Counted from the first letter of the stretch, positions 46,094 to 55,652 are shown. The stretch: DNA of 64,000 bases from Pelagibacterium sediminicola (GCF_003390885.1 NZ_QMEL01000004.1:62001-126000); one strand, 5' to 3'. Notes: a model not told the origin generated them from the letters alone. Made by a program: numbers and translations.

Positions 46094-46141
46094 CCCCTGA
46101 CAACCCGTCCGTGCCTCGCGCGGACTGCCGGTGATCAGGGG
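46094..46141 (-). promoter_or_regulatory. Nested hairpin in the leuA leader (candidate attenuator)
   Basis: Outer stem: 46135-46141 pairs with 46094-46100 (CCCCTGA/TCAGGGG). Inner stem: 46107-46111 pairs with 46121-46125 (GTCCG/CGGAC). The leader peptide stop codon lies inside the 5' arm, so a ribosome there would block the stem. No T-run follows, so the way termination would occur is unclear. The structure lies about 95 nt before leuA. Confidence 0.5.
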
Positions 46142-46263
46142 CTGATAAGGAGGAGTAGGAGGGCGCTGGACAGCAGCAGCCCCGAGCCCAACAGGAGGCG
46201 GGCCTGCAAAGCCTTGTGCTTGCTGGCGGCTATGGCGACGGCGCGATTTGAACGGCGGCGCAT
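46135..46263 (-). CDS. Leucine-rich leader peptide of leuA (LeuL-like)
   Basis: 42 codons from ATG 46263, with AAGG 8 nt upstream, TGA stop. The last 25 codons hold 12 Leu codons, with runs of three, three and five (LLLGSG, LLLSSA, LLLLLISP), mixing CTC, CTG, TTG, CTA and CTT. Position just before leuA and the stop inside a hairpin arm fit a leader that stalls under leucine shortage. The alternative is a small membrane protein, since the same run could span a membrane. Confidence 0.55.
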   Translation of the reverse strand: MRRRSNRAVAIAASKHKALQARLLLGSGLLLSSALLLLLISP

Positions 46264-46356
46264 CGATACGGCCTTGCCCTGTTTCACGTTAACTCTGCCA
46301 ACAATGGTGCAATTGCGCATCAGGTGCAAGGGTTTCCCTGTAAATATTCCTCTTAT

Positions 46357-46440
46357 AGCGGTTCAGGTTTTAACCGAAACGGCATATTCGGGCGATCGAG
46401 GTGGGATCGCGCTGGAATTCCAGGAATAAATCCCGGAATG
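46357..46440. repeat. Family D copy 4 next to a family E arm
   Basis: 46357-46383 is a degenerate family D end (GGTTCAGGTTTTAACCGAAA). 46410-46440 carries ATTCCAGGAATAAATCCCGG, a family E arm like those at 51187-51275. The rest of 45999-46542 (leuA leader aside) shows no gene. Confidence 0.6.
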
Positions 46441-46542
46441 ACATTTGATATTTTTTGGCGGCACCCTGCCCCTTTATGGCGTAACCCCGGGACTTGTTCC
46501 TGGGGTTCGGCGCGATGCAGCCGCAACCGCTATGCCCGAGAT

Positions 46543-47436
46543 CTAATCGTCCAGATCGATCATCCCCTCGGCCAGCACCACCGCGCTCCCGCCGATCCCG
46601 GCATGGCGTAATTGTCCCTGCTCGGTATTGAACTGCAATTCGATAAGGCTTGGCCGCCCCATTTCGCGTCCCTGCCGCAGCCGGATCGTGTGGTGGCCAT
46701 CGTGATATTGCGGCTGGTCCGAAAGCAACCCGATGAGGGCCGCCGCCGCCGACCCGGTCGCCGCATCCTCGCCCGCCCCATGCGCCACATGGAACATGCG
46801 CGCGGCATAGTCATTGTTCCGCTCGTCCGGGGTCCGCGTAAAGACATAGACCGAACTGCGCTGGCCCGAAAAGGTGTCGGCCCACCCGCGCCGGTCGAGC
46901 TTCACCGCTTCCAGCGCCGCCGCGTCGCGCACCGGCACGAGGTAAAACGACACCCCGGCCGAATATTGCGCCGGCCGCATGCCATCCAGCCCGATGGCGT
47001 CCGGCGCAAGCCCGAGCCGTCCGGCGATCTCATCGTCGGCTGGCGCACCGCCCACCCGTTCGGGCAGGCGCGGCAGCGCGAACCTGGCGTGGCCGGTCCG
47101 CTTGTCGATCCGCTCCATCACCGCCGTCACCAGCCCCACGCCCAGTTCGAGCCGCACCGCCGACATTCGGCTTTGCAGCCCCAAAAGCACCGCCGCCCCT
47201 ACCGTCGGGTGTCCGGCGAACGCCATCTCGGTTATGGGCGAGAAAATGCGCAGCGCGTTGGTGTGCCGCTCATCCTTTGGCGCCAGCACGAACACGGTTT
47301 CAGACAGGCTGAATTCCGCCGCGATGGCCTGCATCCGCGCGCCCGAAAGCCCATCGGCCTTGAGAACCACCGCCAGCGGATTGCCCGCCAGCCTGTCGCG
47401 GGTGAAGACATCGAGAATGAAATAGGGAAGTTTCAT
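46543..47436 (-). CDS. PhzF-family isomerase/epimerase-like protein
   Basis: 297 residues from ATG 47436 (MKLPYFILDVFT). Two-lobed PhzF fold signatures: DRLAGNPLAVVL, catalytic Glu in AEFSLSETVFV, MAFAGHPTVGAAVLL, and GAGEDAATGSAAAAL. Substrates vary widely in this family, so no pathway can be assigned. It starts 11 nt after the UPF0303 gene and is likely in the same operon. Confidence 0.88.
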   Translation of the reverse strand: MKLPYFILDVFTRDRLAGNPLAVVLKADGLSGARMQAIAAEFSLSETVFVLAPKDERHTNALRIFSPITEMAFAGHPTVGAAVLLGLQSRMSAVRLELGVGLVTAVMERIDKRTGHARFALPRLPERVGGAPADDEIAGRLGLAPDAIGLDGMRPAQYSAGVSFYLVPVRDAAALEAVKLDRRGWADTFSGQRSSVYVFTRTPDERNNDYAARMFHVAHGAGEDAATGSAAAALIGLLSDQPQYHDGHHTIRLRQGREMGRPSLIELQFNTEQGQLRHAGIGGSAVVLAEGMIDLDD

Positions 47437-47447
47437 CGTGAGGCTCT

Positions 47448-47948
47448 TCACAGCGATTCCGGCAGCACCAGCCCATCCTGCGCGATATCGAGCACCGCGC
47501 AAAGCCCCCGGACGACCAGCATATGGTCGAGATGCTCGGGGATGCCCGACACCGTCACCGCACCGATAACGCCCGCCCCCTTGACGCGGATCGGAAACCC
47601 GCCCCCGGCCAGCACGTAATCGGAAAGCGGCGCGTTCATCTCATCGCCCAGCGCCCGGTTGCCCGGCCCGGCGCCTTTTTCGAGCACCATGCGATAGGTG
47701 CTCTTGCCATAGCGCCTGACGACATTGGCCTTGCGCCGCACCCATTCGACATTGTCGGCAGTGGTTCCGGGCAGCGCCATATAGAACAGCGGGCGGTCCC
47801 AAAGCCTCACCTCGCAGACGACGCCCTTGTCCTCGGCCAGCGCAATGGCCCGTATCGCCGCGCCAAGCTCAAAAGCCGCCGCTTCGTCAAACGCCCGGAA
47901 AACCAGCCGCCGCTCCTGCTCGATGACGATTGCAAGACTGTCGCTCAT
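47448..47948 (-). CDS. UPF0303/GlcG-HbpS-like protein
   Basis: 166 residues from ATG 47948, with a perfect GGGGAGGA site. The family is a small alpha/beta protein sometimes called heme-degrading or heme-binding; its function is not settled. Typical segments: RLVFRAFDEAAAFELGAAI, GTTADNVEWVRRKANVVRRYGKSTYR, and LAGGGFPIRVKGAGVIGAVTVSG. First gene of a two-gene unit with phzF. Confidence 0.82.
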   Translation of the reverse strand: MSDSLAIVIEQERRLVFRAFDEAAAFELGAAIRAIALAEDKGVVCEVRLWDRPLFYMALPGTTADNVEWVRRKANVVRRYGKSTYRMVLEKGAGPGNRALGDEMNAPLSDYVLAGGGFPIRVKGAGVIGAVTVSGIPEHLDHMLVVRGLCAVLDIAQDGLVLPESL

Positions 47949-48052
47949 GATTCCTCCCCGCAGAATTCTCCGGCGATGGTTATCCGATTTGAGCCCCAAA
48001 CAAAACCGCGCGCTACCAAAAGGCGCGCGCGGAAATTAAGAGATTTGCTCCA

Positions 48053-48142
48053 TCGCTTCCCCGGCGAAAGCCGGGGTCCATGCGCCAGCATCCGCGATAG
48101 CGGAGGTGACGCTGTGGGTCCCGGCTTTCGCCGGGACAGCGA
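48053..48142. repeat. Family B palindromic element, copy 4
   Basis: GCTTCCCCGGCGAAAGCCGG and the inverted CCCGGCTTTCGCCGGGACAG. It lies between ilvC and the UPF0303 gene, downstream of the ilvC stop, where it may stop transcription. Confidence 0.8.
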
Positions 48143-48176
48143 GGGCAGAGTATAGAACCAGCCTGATAGGCAGGCC

Positions 48177-49208
<1,032 letters not shown>

Positions 49209-49229
49209 TTATCGCATCTTTTGAAAAAC

Positions 49230-49859
49230 TCACGCCCCGTAAAGGGCGAAGAACTGCTCGCGCGCCCGGCGCGCATCATCAAGAATCGTCTTTTCGTCCA
49301 GCTTCATGCGGTCGCCCAGCAGCAGCCGGATCTGCACGTCGCGCACCACCAGCCCGAAAAAGCTGCGGAACGCGTCTTCGCAATCCTCGAACTTCAATAA
49401 CCCCGCATCGCGCCCCGCATCCAGCACCGGCTTGAGCCTGCGGCCCATGGCGTAGCGTCCGTTTTCGAGCACGATCATGCCCAGATCGCGCTTTTCCTGC
49501 CCTGCATGGGAAACCGCCAGCCGGTTGAGCGCCACCGACGCATCGCCCGAAAGAACGCTCAGAAGGTCGCGCGCGAATTTTTCGAGTGCGATGCCCAGCG
49601 CCCGTTTGTCGAGCCTTTCGCGGTCCACCGGCACCATGCGCACCTTGGCCGCCTGCCACTGGACCGTCGCGGTCAAAAGCCCGTCGCGATCCCCGAACCA
49701 CTTATAGAGCGTTTCCTTGGAACAACTCGCCCGCCGGGCCACCCCGGTCATGGTCAGCCCGTCCCCGCCCTCGACCAACAGCCCGAGCGCCGCATCCAGC
49801 ACATCCTTTTGCCGGGCAGTCAGAATATCATCGCCAATGGTCAGGATCGGAGGCGTCAA
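49230..49859 (-). CDS. TetR/AcrR-family regulator
   Basis: About 209 residues from a TTG at 49859; an ATG at 49985 is possible but would sit on an operator-like palindrome. N-terminal HTH: QKDVLDAALGLLVEGGDGLTMTGVARRASCSKETLYKWFGDRDGLL. The C-terminal ligand domain resembles the AefR-like group (ALNRLAVSHAGQEKRDLG). It lies directly upstream of ilvC. Its ligand and targets are unknown; autoregulation is likely given the palindrome at 49987-50008. Confidence 0.85.
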   Translation of the reverse strand: MTPPILTIGDDILTARQKDVLDAALGLLVEGGDGLTMTGVARRASCSKETLYKWFGDRDGLLTATVQWQAAKVRMVPVDRERLDKRALGIALEKFARDLLSVLSGDASVALNRLAVSHAGQEKRDLGMIVLENGRYAMGRRLKPVLDAGRDAGLLKFEDCEDAFRSFFGLVVRDVQIRLLLGDRMKLDEKTILDDARRAREQFFALYGA

Positions 49860-49986
49860 ATTCGCGTCTCTTGCTGTAAAAAAATCCGGTCGAACGGCAT
49901 AACAAAAGCGCGATATGTGCCACGCGCCCTGCTCCCGGTTTCCGTTAGTCGGGACACGGCATGCTTTGCCAAGCCGCCGCCCCATC

Positions 49987-50008
49987 AACCGTACCGTACG
50001 TTACGGTT
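49987..50008. promoter_or_regulatory. Near-perfect 22-bp palindrome, candidate TetR operator
   Basis: Ten of eleven base pairs match about the centre 49997/49998; outer arms AACCGTA and TACGGTT. It overlaps a possible minus-strand promoter (TTGCAA at 50021-50016, 17-nt spacer, TACGGT at 49998-49993). Size and position fit the operator of the adjacent regulator. Confidence 0.65.
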
Positions 50009-50112
50009 CGGCAGTTTGCAAGAAAGAAAACAGCATCGCCAGCCGAACGGGGCAGCGCCTCACCCAGCATCCCCACAGCCCTCCTCGCGCTGATAGCCCC
50101 ACTCAAACGACA

Positions 50113-50142
50113 AATGGGGTTGCCCGAAAGGACAACCCCATT
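50113..50142 (-). terminator. Hairpin after the FMN reductase gene
   Basis: A perfect 10-bp stem (50113-50122 with 50133-50142, AATGGGGTTG/CAACCCCATT) with a 10-nt loop, 37 nt beyond the stop codon. The following bases are only partly T (TGTCGTTTGAG), so it may be a weak or processing hairpin. Confidence 0.5.
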
Positions 50143-50178
50143 CACGACTATCATATCGGCAATATAGAAACGGCTGCC

Positions 50179-50790
50179 TTATTCCGCAGCGGCCCGTACG
50201 GCTTCCGCTTCACGCGCCGCCCTGGTGGCATGGCCCCACCAGATGAGCTGGTCGAGCATGTCGGCGGTCGAGTTGCCAATGGCCGCTTCGATATCGTCGA
50301 GCGTCTTGGTGCCGCCAAAGCCCGGGTGCACGGCCATGAAGTCGGCGCCCGCGATATGGACGGCCGAGCGGGTGGAGACCATCTGAAGCTCGACACCGAT
50401 GGTGCGCAGGTTCTCGACCGCGCGCGCACCGCCTACCGAGCCATAACCGACGGCGCCGAATGCCTTCTTGTTCCAGTTGGTGTAAGCCTGATCGATAGCG
50501 TTCTTGAGCGCGCCGGTGATGGCGCGGTTGTATTCGGCGACCACGAAGATGTAGCCATCGAACTCGCTGATCTTTTCCTGCCACTTGACGGCATTGGCGT
50601 TCTGGGAGGGTGCCCAGGCGTTGGACGCGACCTCATTGAAAAACGGCAGGTCGAAATCACGCAGATCGACGATCTCGGCATCGATCTCAGGGCGCGCATT
50701 GGCCTTTTCGAGAACCCACTTCGCGGGGATTTCACCGAAGCGCGCTTCGCGGGTGGAGGAGATGATGACGCCGATCTTGAGCTTGGACAT
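50179..50790 (-). CDS. NADPH-dependent FMN reductase family protein
   Basis: 203 residues. Flavodoxin-like fold with IGVIISSTREARFGEIPAKWV at the N-terminus and FVVAEYNRAITGALKNAIDQA, GYGSVGGARAVENLR in the flavin-binding loops. Such enzymes reduce flavins, quinones or azo dyes with NAD(P)H. It is upstream of the TetR gene and a good -35/-10 pair (TTGCGT 50860-50855, TATCTA 50836-50831) lies ahead of it, flanked by inverted GGTTAC arms. Confidence 0.85.
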   Translation of the reverse strand: MSKLKIGVIISSTREARFGEIPAKWVLEKANARPEIDAEIVDLRDFDLPFFNEVASNAWAPSQNANAVKWQEKISEFDGYIFVVAEYNRAITGALKNAIDQAYTNWNKKAFGAVGYGSVGGARAVENLRTIGVELQMVSTRSAVHIAGADFMAVHPGFGGTKTLDDIEAAIGNSTADMLDQLIWWGHATRAAREAEAVRAAAE

Positions 50791-51123
50791 TGGATGTTCC
50801 CGTAGACTGGTTACGATTTGTGACTAAGGCTAGATATTGCCTGCCCACCTCTCCACGCAAGTAGGCACCTTTTTGTAACCAATGACCATCGGGGCGCTGG
50901 ACCGCAAGCGTGCCGAATGGTGGATAATAGCGTAACTGGCTGAAAATACTTGAATACCCGGTTTTCAAGGAAAGCGTCAGCAATGCTTCCATGGAAGCGT
51001 TCAAGAAACCGAAACAGTGTTGTCGCCCGCCGTAAACCCCGCCGCCGCCCTCTCCCCCGTCGTCACCCGGTTCATCCGGGTGACCCAGAAGCCCCAAAGG
51101 CCGAACCCTCTAAAAAAACCGCC
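50791..51123. other. Intergenic region upstream of the FMN reductase
   Basis: Holds the FMN reductase promoter and two inverted GGTTAC arms (50809-50814 and, inverted, 50875-50880). From 50881 to 51123 I see no gene or repeat. Confidence 0.45.
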
Positions 51124-51335
51124 TAAAGCATTTCAGGTTTTGACGGAATCAAGAAGGTCCGTGTCCGCCGAGGCACTATTCTGGTCCCCGGTAATAAATA
51201 CCGGGGTGACATTGGAGGGAGGGAAAGCTAGCAGAAAACACCATTGTCATTCCGGCATTTATTGCCGGAATCCAGCGCAATGCAACTCCAAGAGGGCGGA
51301 AGCTGGGTGTTTCCATCAAAACCTGAAACGATCTA
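51124..51335. repeat. Composite MITE-like element: family D ends around a family E centre
   Basis: About 212 bp. Left end: GCATTTCAGGTTTTGACGGA at 51129 onward. Right end, inverted: TTCCATCAAAACCTGAAACG (51311-51330) followed by ATC-TA. Between them two family E arms face each other (GGTAATAAATACCGGGGTGA and TCATTCCGGCATTTATTGCC). A TA flanks both outer ends. The right TA is part of the pdxJ stop codon. No transposase gene inside. Confidence 0.75.
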
Positions 51336-52073
51336 ACGCAGCACCGCGATATACCGGCGCACCGCCTCCGCGAACCCAAACAGCAGCGCATCCGCCGTGA
51401 TCCCGTGCCCGATCGAGACCTCGTCGATCCCCTCCACAGCCGCGACGAAAGCGGGGAGATTGGCGAGCGTCAGATCGTGCCCGGCATTGAGCCCCAGCCC
51501 GGCGGCCCGCGCCGCGCGTGCCGTTTCGGCCAGCGTTTCGAGCTCGACCCGCGCCTCCGCCAGATCGTTGAAACACGCGCCATAGGGCCCGGTGTAAAGC
51601 TCGACGCGGTCGGCGCCCGTTACCTTTGCCGCCGCGATTCCACGCTCTCCCGCATCGGGATCGCAAAACAGCGATACCCGCCGCGATGGTGTTTTCAACC
51701 GCTGCACGACCGATGTGAGGAGCGCCTGTTCCCCCACGAAATCCCAGCCATGGTCGGAGGTCGCCTGCGCGGGATCGTCGGGCACCAGCGTCACCTGATC
51801 GGGATCGACGTCCGCGATCAGCGCCAGGAAATCCTCGCTGGGATACCCCTCGATATTGAATTCCGCATCGGGATAGTCTTTTGCCAGCAGCGCCTTCAGC
51901 TCATAAACGTCGCTGCGCCTTATGTGCCGCTCGTCGGGGCGCGGATGGACCGTTATCCCCGCCGCGCCCGCGTCCAGCACCACCCGTGCGATTCCCGTGA
52001 CGCTCGGCCAGGGCAGGTCCCGGCGATTGCGCAACTGCGCCACGGCATTGAGATTTACGGAAAGCTTGGTCAT
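51333..52073 (-). CDS. pdxJ: Pyridoxine 5'-phosphate synthase PdxJ
   Basis: 246 residues. It joins deoxyxylulose phosphate and aminoacetone phosphate in vitamin B6 synthesis. TIM-barrel motifs: [46 protein letters not shown] (Glu/Asp substrate loop), [27 protein letters not shown]. Last gene of ilvB-ilvN-EamA-pdxJ. The stop codon TAG is part of a family D repeat. Confidence 0.95.
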   Translation of the reverse strand: MTKLSVNLNAVAQLRNRRDLPWPSVTGIARVVLDAGAAGITVHPRPDERHIRRSDVYELKALLAKDYPDAEFNIEGYPSEDFLALIADVDPDQVTLVPDDPAQATSDHGWDFVGEQALLTSVVQRLKTPSRRVSLFCDPDAGERGIAAAKVTGADRVELYTGPYGACFNDLAEARVELETLAETARAARAAGLGLNAGHDLTLANLPAFVAAVEGIDEVSIGHGITADALLFGFAEAVRRYIAVLR

Positions 52074-52091
52074 GAAGGCTCGGCGGACAGG

Positions 52092-53036
52092 TTACTCTGG
52101 AACCTTCTCTATATCGAATTGCTCGAGGTCTGAACCCTCCTTTGCATCGATCGCCGCCGGCACCGCCACCACCGGCTTGCGCGAGTGCATCACCAGCACC
52201 ACCCCGCTGCCGAGAATCAGCCCGATCCCCGCGATTGCCAGCGCATTGGGAAACTCGCCAAAGACGAGAAAACCGAGCAAGAGCGCCCAGATCGTCGCCG
52301 AGTAAAAGAAGGGGGCGGCCACGCCCACCGGCGCCGCGCGGAATGAAAGGAAGATGAAGTGATGTCCGAACATCACAAACAGCCCCGACGCCAGAAGATA
52401 ACCCAGCGCATGAAGCGGCGGGGCGACCCATTCCCCGGTCAGCATGGTGACAACAAAGGACGCGGTCATTACCATCAGGACCACACCATAGGTCACGATC
52501 GATCCGGGTATTTCTTCAGGCACCTTGCGCGCGATGAGGTCGCGGCAAGCAAGAAGGACCGCGCCCGCCATGCCCAGCATCATATAGGGCGACATACCGT
52601 CGGCCTGCGGCTGGGCGATCATGAGCGCACCCGCAAAGCCCAGAACCATGAGAACGATCCGCCAGAGGCCCAGCTTCTCGCGGAAGATCGCCGCCGCCGC
52701 GATCATCAAAAGCATCGGCGCAAGCTGGGCGATGGCGGTGATGTCGGCAATCGGTATGCGCACAAGCGCATTGAGGATGCAAAAAACCGATGCGATCTCG
52801 AACGCGCTACGCAGCACGGCCCACCGATCGAAGATTCTTGCCATCTTCGTAATCGCGCCGCTGAACAGCACCAGCGGCAGACAGAAGATCGCCGCCGCCA
52901 CGCCCCGCAGGAAAAGCGACTGGAAAACCGGCAGATCCTCGGTCGCCAGTTTGAAGAACGTATCGTTGACCGTGAATGCCCCCGTGGCCAGCACCATCAG
53001 CGCAATGCCCCGGACATTCGATGGAAAACTGGCCAA
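52092..53036 (-). CDS. EamA/DMT-superfamily transporter
   Basis: 314 residues with ten predicted membrane helices in two EamA halves (first helix IALMVLATGAFTVNDTFFKLA; second half from about 155). These proteins export metabolites or amino acids; the substrate is unknown. It begins 2 nt after ilvN, so it is co-transcribed with acetolactate synthase, which hints at a branched-chain intermediate or amino acid, but this is context only. Confidence 0.85.
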   Translation of the reverse strand: MASFPSNVRGIALMVLATGAFTVNDTFFKLATEDLPVFQSLFLRGVAAAIFCLPLVLFSGAITKMARIFDRWAVLRSAFEIASVFCILNALVRIPIADITAIAQLAPMLLMIAAAAIFREKLGLWRIVLMVLGFAGALMIAQPQADGMSPYMMLGMAGAVLLACRDLIARKVPEEIPGSIVTYGVVLMVMTASFVVTMLTGEWVAPPLHALGYLLASGLFVMFGHHFIFLSFRAAPVGVAAPFFYSATIWALLLGFLVFGEFPNALAIAGIGLILGSGVVLVMHSRKPVVAVPAAIDAKEGSDLEQFDIEKVPE

Positions 53037-53038
53037 TC

Positions 53039-53593
53039 CTACATGCCCTCGCCGCCGCGCGTCACCGCGGCAAGCCCGGTGCGCACCACCTCGACAAGCC
53101 CGATCGGCGCCATCAGCGAGATGAACTGCTCGACCTTGGACGATTTGCCCGTCACCTCGAAAACGAAGCTCTCCGTCGAGGCATCGATCACCTGCGCGCG
53201 GAACGCATCGGCCAGCCGCAGCGCCTCGACGCGGTTCTCACCCACCCCGGCCACCTTCACCAGCGCCAGTTCGCGCTCGATATAATTGCCCTCTTCGGTG
53301 AGGTCGTGAACCTTGTGCACCGGCACCAGCCGTTCGAGCTGGAGTTTTATCTGCGCGATGATCTTGGGCACCGCAACCGTCACGACCGTGATGCGCGAGC
53401 GGTGCTTGTCGTGCTCGGTCTCGCTCACGGTGAGCGAGTCTATATTGAACCCGCGCGCCGAGAACAGTCCCACGACCCGCGCAAGAACCCCCGGCTCGTT
53501 ATCCACCAGCACCGTCAGCGTATGGCGCTCCGGCTCCTGGGTCTGCTGGGTCAGGAAATAAGCCGAACCCGTCGGCAACAGATTTGCGTTCAT
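53039..53593 (-). CDS. ilvN: Acetolactate synthase regulatory subunit
   Basis: 184 residues. ACT domain at the N-terminus (HTLTVLVDNEPGVLARVVGLFSARGFNIDSL, residues 22-52) which binds valine for feedback, followed by the ALS small-subunit C-terminal domain (LVKVAGVGENRVEALRLADAFRAQVID). Lies 185 nt after ilvB, the gap being filled by a family A repeat. Confidence 0.95.
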   Translation of the reverse strand: MNANLLPTGSAYFLTQQTQEPERHTLTVLVDNEPGVLARVVGLFSARGFNIDSLTVSETEHDKHRSRITVVTVAVPKIIAQIKLQLERLVPVHKVHDLTEEGNYIERELALVKVAGVGENRVEALRLADAFRAQVIDASTESFVFEVTGKSSKVEQFISLMAPIGLVEVVRTGLAAVTRGGEGM

Positions 53594-53636
53594 GTTTGTG
53601 GTTCCTCAAATGGTCCGGTGTTCGGTTCGGGCACCG

Positions 53637-53766
53637 CACCCCCTCATCCGCCCCTTCGGGGCACCTTCTCCCACGAGGGGAGAAGGGGGATCGGGGGAGT
53701 TCGCCGCCTCCGCCCCCCTCTCCCCTCGTGGGAGAGGGGCTGGGGGTAAGGGGGCCAGCGATGCCG
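53637..53766. repeat. Family A palindromic element, copy 5
   Basis: CCCCCTCATCCGCCCCTTCG at the left and GTAAGGGGGCCAGCGATGCC at the right with two hairpin blocks. It separates ilvB from ilvN within one operon and could lower ilvN expression or mark an RNA processing site. Confidence 0.85.
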
Positions 53767-53778
53767 GCATTCAATCCG

Positions 53779-55539
53779 CTAAACCAGCACCCTCCCCTTC
53801 TCATCGATAATGGACCCGATATCCGCCGTATCGGGCAGGATCATTTCGTTATGCGGCTTGCCCGACGGGATCATCGGCAGGCAGTTTTCTTCCTTGGAGA
53901 CGAGGCAATCGAAGATCACGGGCTTGTTGATGTTGATCATCTCATCGATCGCATTGTCGAGTTCGCCCGGATCTGCGCACCGGATGCCGTGCCCGCCATA
54001 GGCTTCGGCGAGCTTCACGAAATCGGGCAGTGCGTCCGAATAGGAGTGCGAATAGCGCCCGCCATGCAGCAATTCCTGCCACTGGCGCACCATCCCCATA
54101 TATTCGTTGTTGAGGATGAAGATCTTGACCGGCAGCTCGTACTGCAGCGCGGTGCTCATCTCCTGCATGGTCATCTGCACGCTCGCCTCGCCCGCGATAT
54201 CGATCACCAGCGCGTCCGGGTGTGCCACCTGCACGCCGATGGCGGCGGGCAGCCCGTAACCCATCGTGCCCAGCCCGCCCGAAGTCATCCAGCGGTTGGG
54301 TTCGTTGAAATGGAAGTGTTGCGCCGCCCACATCTGGTGCTGGCCGACTTCGGTCGTGATATAGACGTCCCGGTTCTTCGTCGCCTCATAGAGCCGCGCG
54401 ATGGCGTGCTGCGGCTTGATGATCGAGGACGAGTTCGTGAATCCCAGAGAATTGACGCCCCGCCATTTCTCGATAGCCTTCCACCATGGCGCGATGGCCT
54501 CGGTGCGCGGCTGGTTGGTCCTGGCGCGCCACATGCGGATCATCTCTTCCATCACGAGGTTCACATCCCCCACGATCGGCACGTCGACGACGATGTTCTT
54601 GTTGATCGAGGAGGGATCGATATCGACATGGATCTTCCGGCTGCCCGGCGAAAACGCATCGATCCGCCCGGTGATCCGGTCGTCGAACCGCGCGCCGAGG
54701 CAGATCATCAGGTCGCAATCGTGCATCGCCATGTTGGCTTCATAGGTGCCATGCATGCCCAGCATCCCCAGCCACTGCCCGCCCGACGCCGGATAGGCCC
54801 CCAGCCCCATCAGGGTCGAGGTCACGGGAAATCCGGTGAGTTCGGCCAGTTCGCGCAGGTTCCGGCTGGCCTCGGGTCCGGAATTGATGATGCCGCCGCC
54901 CGTATAGAACACCGGGCGCTCGGCCCTAAGCATCAGGTCCACCGCGACGCGGATCGCCTCCGTGTCCCCTTCGCGCTGCGGCTTGTAGGTGGGGTGGCTC
55001 ATCTCGGCCTGCGGCTTGATATACGTCCCCATCGCGAACTGCACGTCCTTGGGGATATCGATCACCACCGGCCCGGGGCGCCCCGAGGTCGCGATGTGGA
55101 ACGCTTCGTGCAGGATGCGCGGCAGGTCCTCGATCGATTTGACGAGATAGTTGTGCTTGGTGCAGCTACGCGTGATCCCGACCGTGTCGCACTCCTGGAA
55201 GGCGTCCGAACCGATCAGCGGGACCGGGACCTGCCCGGTGATGCAGACCAGCGGGATGGAATCGAGCAACGCATCCGTGAGCCCGGTCACCGCGTTGGTC
55301 GCCCCCGGTCCCGAAGTCACCAGCACCACGCCGCACTTGCCGGTCGAGCGCGCATAGCCTTCCGCCATGTGCGTTGCGCCCTGCTCGTGCCGCACCAGAA
55401 TGTGCCGCACCTTGCCCTGCTGGAAAATCGCGTCATAGATCGGCAATACCGCCCCGCCCGGATAGCCGAATATATGCTCGACTCCCTGATCCTTGAGCGC
55501 TTCGACCACCATTTCGGCGCCGGTCATCTGTTGGGCCAT
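53779..55539 (-). CDS. ilvB: Acetolactate synthase catalytic subunit
   Basis: 586 residues; thiamine-diphosphate enzyme starting isoleucine and valine synthesis. Motifs: HIFGYPGGAVLPIYDAI, the catalytic Glu in RHEQGATHMAEGYAR, and the metal/ThDP motif GEASVQMTMQEMSTA with NNEYMGMVRQWQ (the usual GDGSFQM is GEASVQM here). An attenuator and leader peptide precede it. First gene of ilvB-ilvN-EamA-pdxJ. Confidence 0.95.
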   Translation of the reverse strand: MAQQMTGAEMVVEALKDQGVEHIFGYPGGAVLPIYDAIFQQGKVRHILVRHEQGATHMAEGYARSTGKCGVVLVTSGPGATNAVTGLTDALLDSIPLVCITGQVPVPLIGSDAFQECDTVGITRSCTKHNYLVKSIEDLPRILHEAFHIATSGRPGPVVIDIPKDVQFAMGTYIKPQAEMSHPTYKPQREGDTEAIRVAVDLMLRAERPVFYTGGGIINSGPEASRNLRELAELTGFPVTSTLMGLGAYPASGGQWLGMLGMHGTYEANMAMHDCDLMICLGARFDDRITGRIDAFSPGSRKIHVDIDPSSINKNIVVDVPIVGDVNLVMEEMIRMWRARTNQPRTEAIAPWWKAIEKWRGVNSLGFTNSSSIIKPQHAIARLYEATKNRDVYITTEVGQHQMWAAQHFHFNEPNRWMTSGGLGTMGYGLPAAIGVQVAHPDALVIDIAGEASVQMTMQEMSTALQYELPVKIFILNNEYMGMVRQWQELLHGGRYSHSYSDALPDFVKLAEAYGGHGIRCADPGELDNAIDEMININKPVIFDCLVSKEENCLPMIPSGKPHNEMILPDTADIGSIIDEKGRVLV

Positions 55540-55587
55540 TGCCTTTCTCCCTGCTTACTTCACTGCCCGGTAGCCCGGACGCCAGAT

Positions 55588-55614
55588 AATAAAAAAGGCC
55601 CCATCTGGGACCTT
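55588..55614 (-). terminator. Attenuator terminator of ilvB
   Basis: On the minus strand AAGGTCCC (55614-55607) pairs with GGGGCCTT (55602-55595; one G-U pair) around AGAT, followed by a TTTT run and TATT. It lies after the leader peptide and about 50 nt before the ilvB ATG, so it would stop transcription before the gene unless an alternative fold forms. Confidence 0.75.
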
Positions 55615-55652
55615 GTTTCCGCGCACCGCAATTTGCCACGAGAGTCATCCCC

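Noticed and set aside
46135-46329. 64-codon version of the frame upstream of leuA as an ordinary membrane protein
   Set aside because: The 5' part lacks a ribosome binding site at its first ATG, and the Leu codon runs, the inner ATG with AAGG and the stop codon inside a stem fit a leader peptide better. It stays an open alternative.
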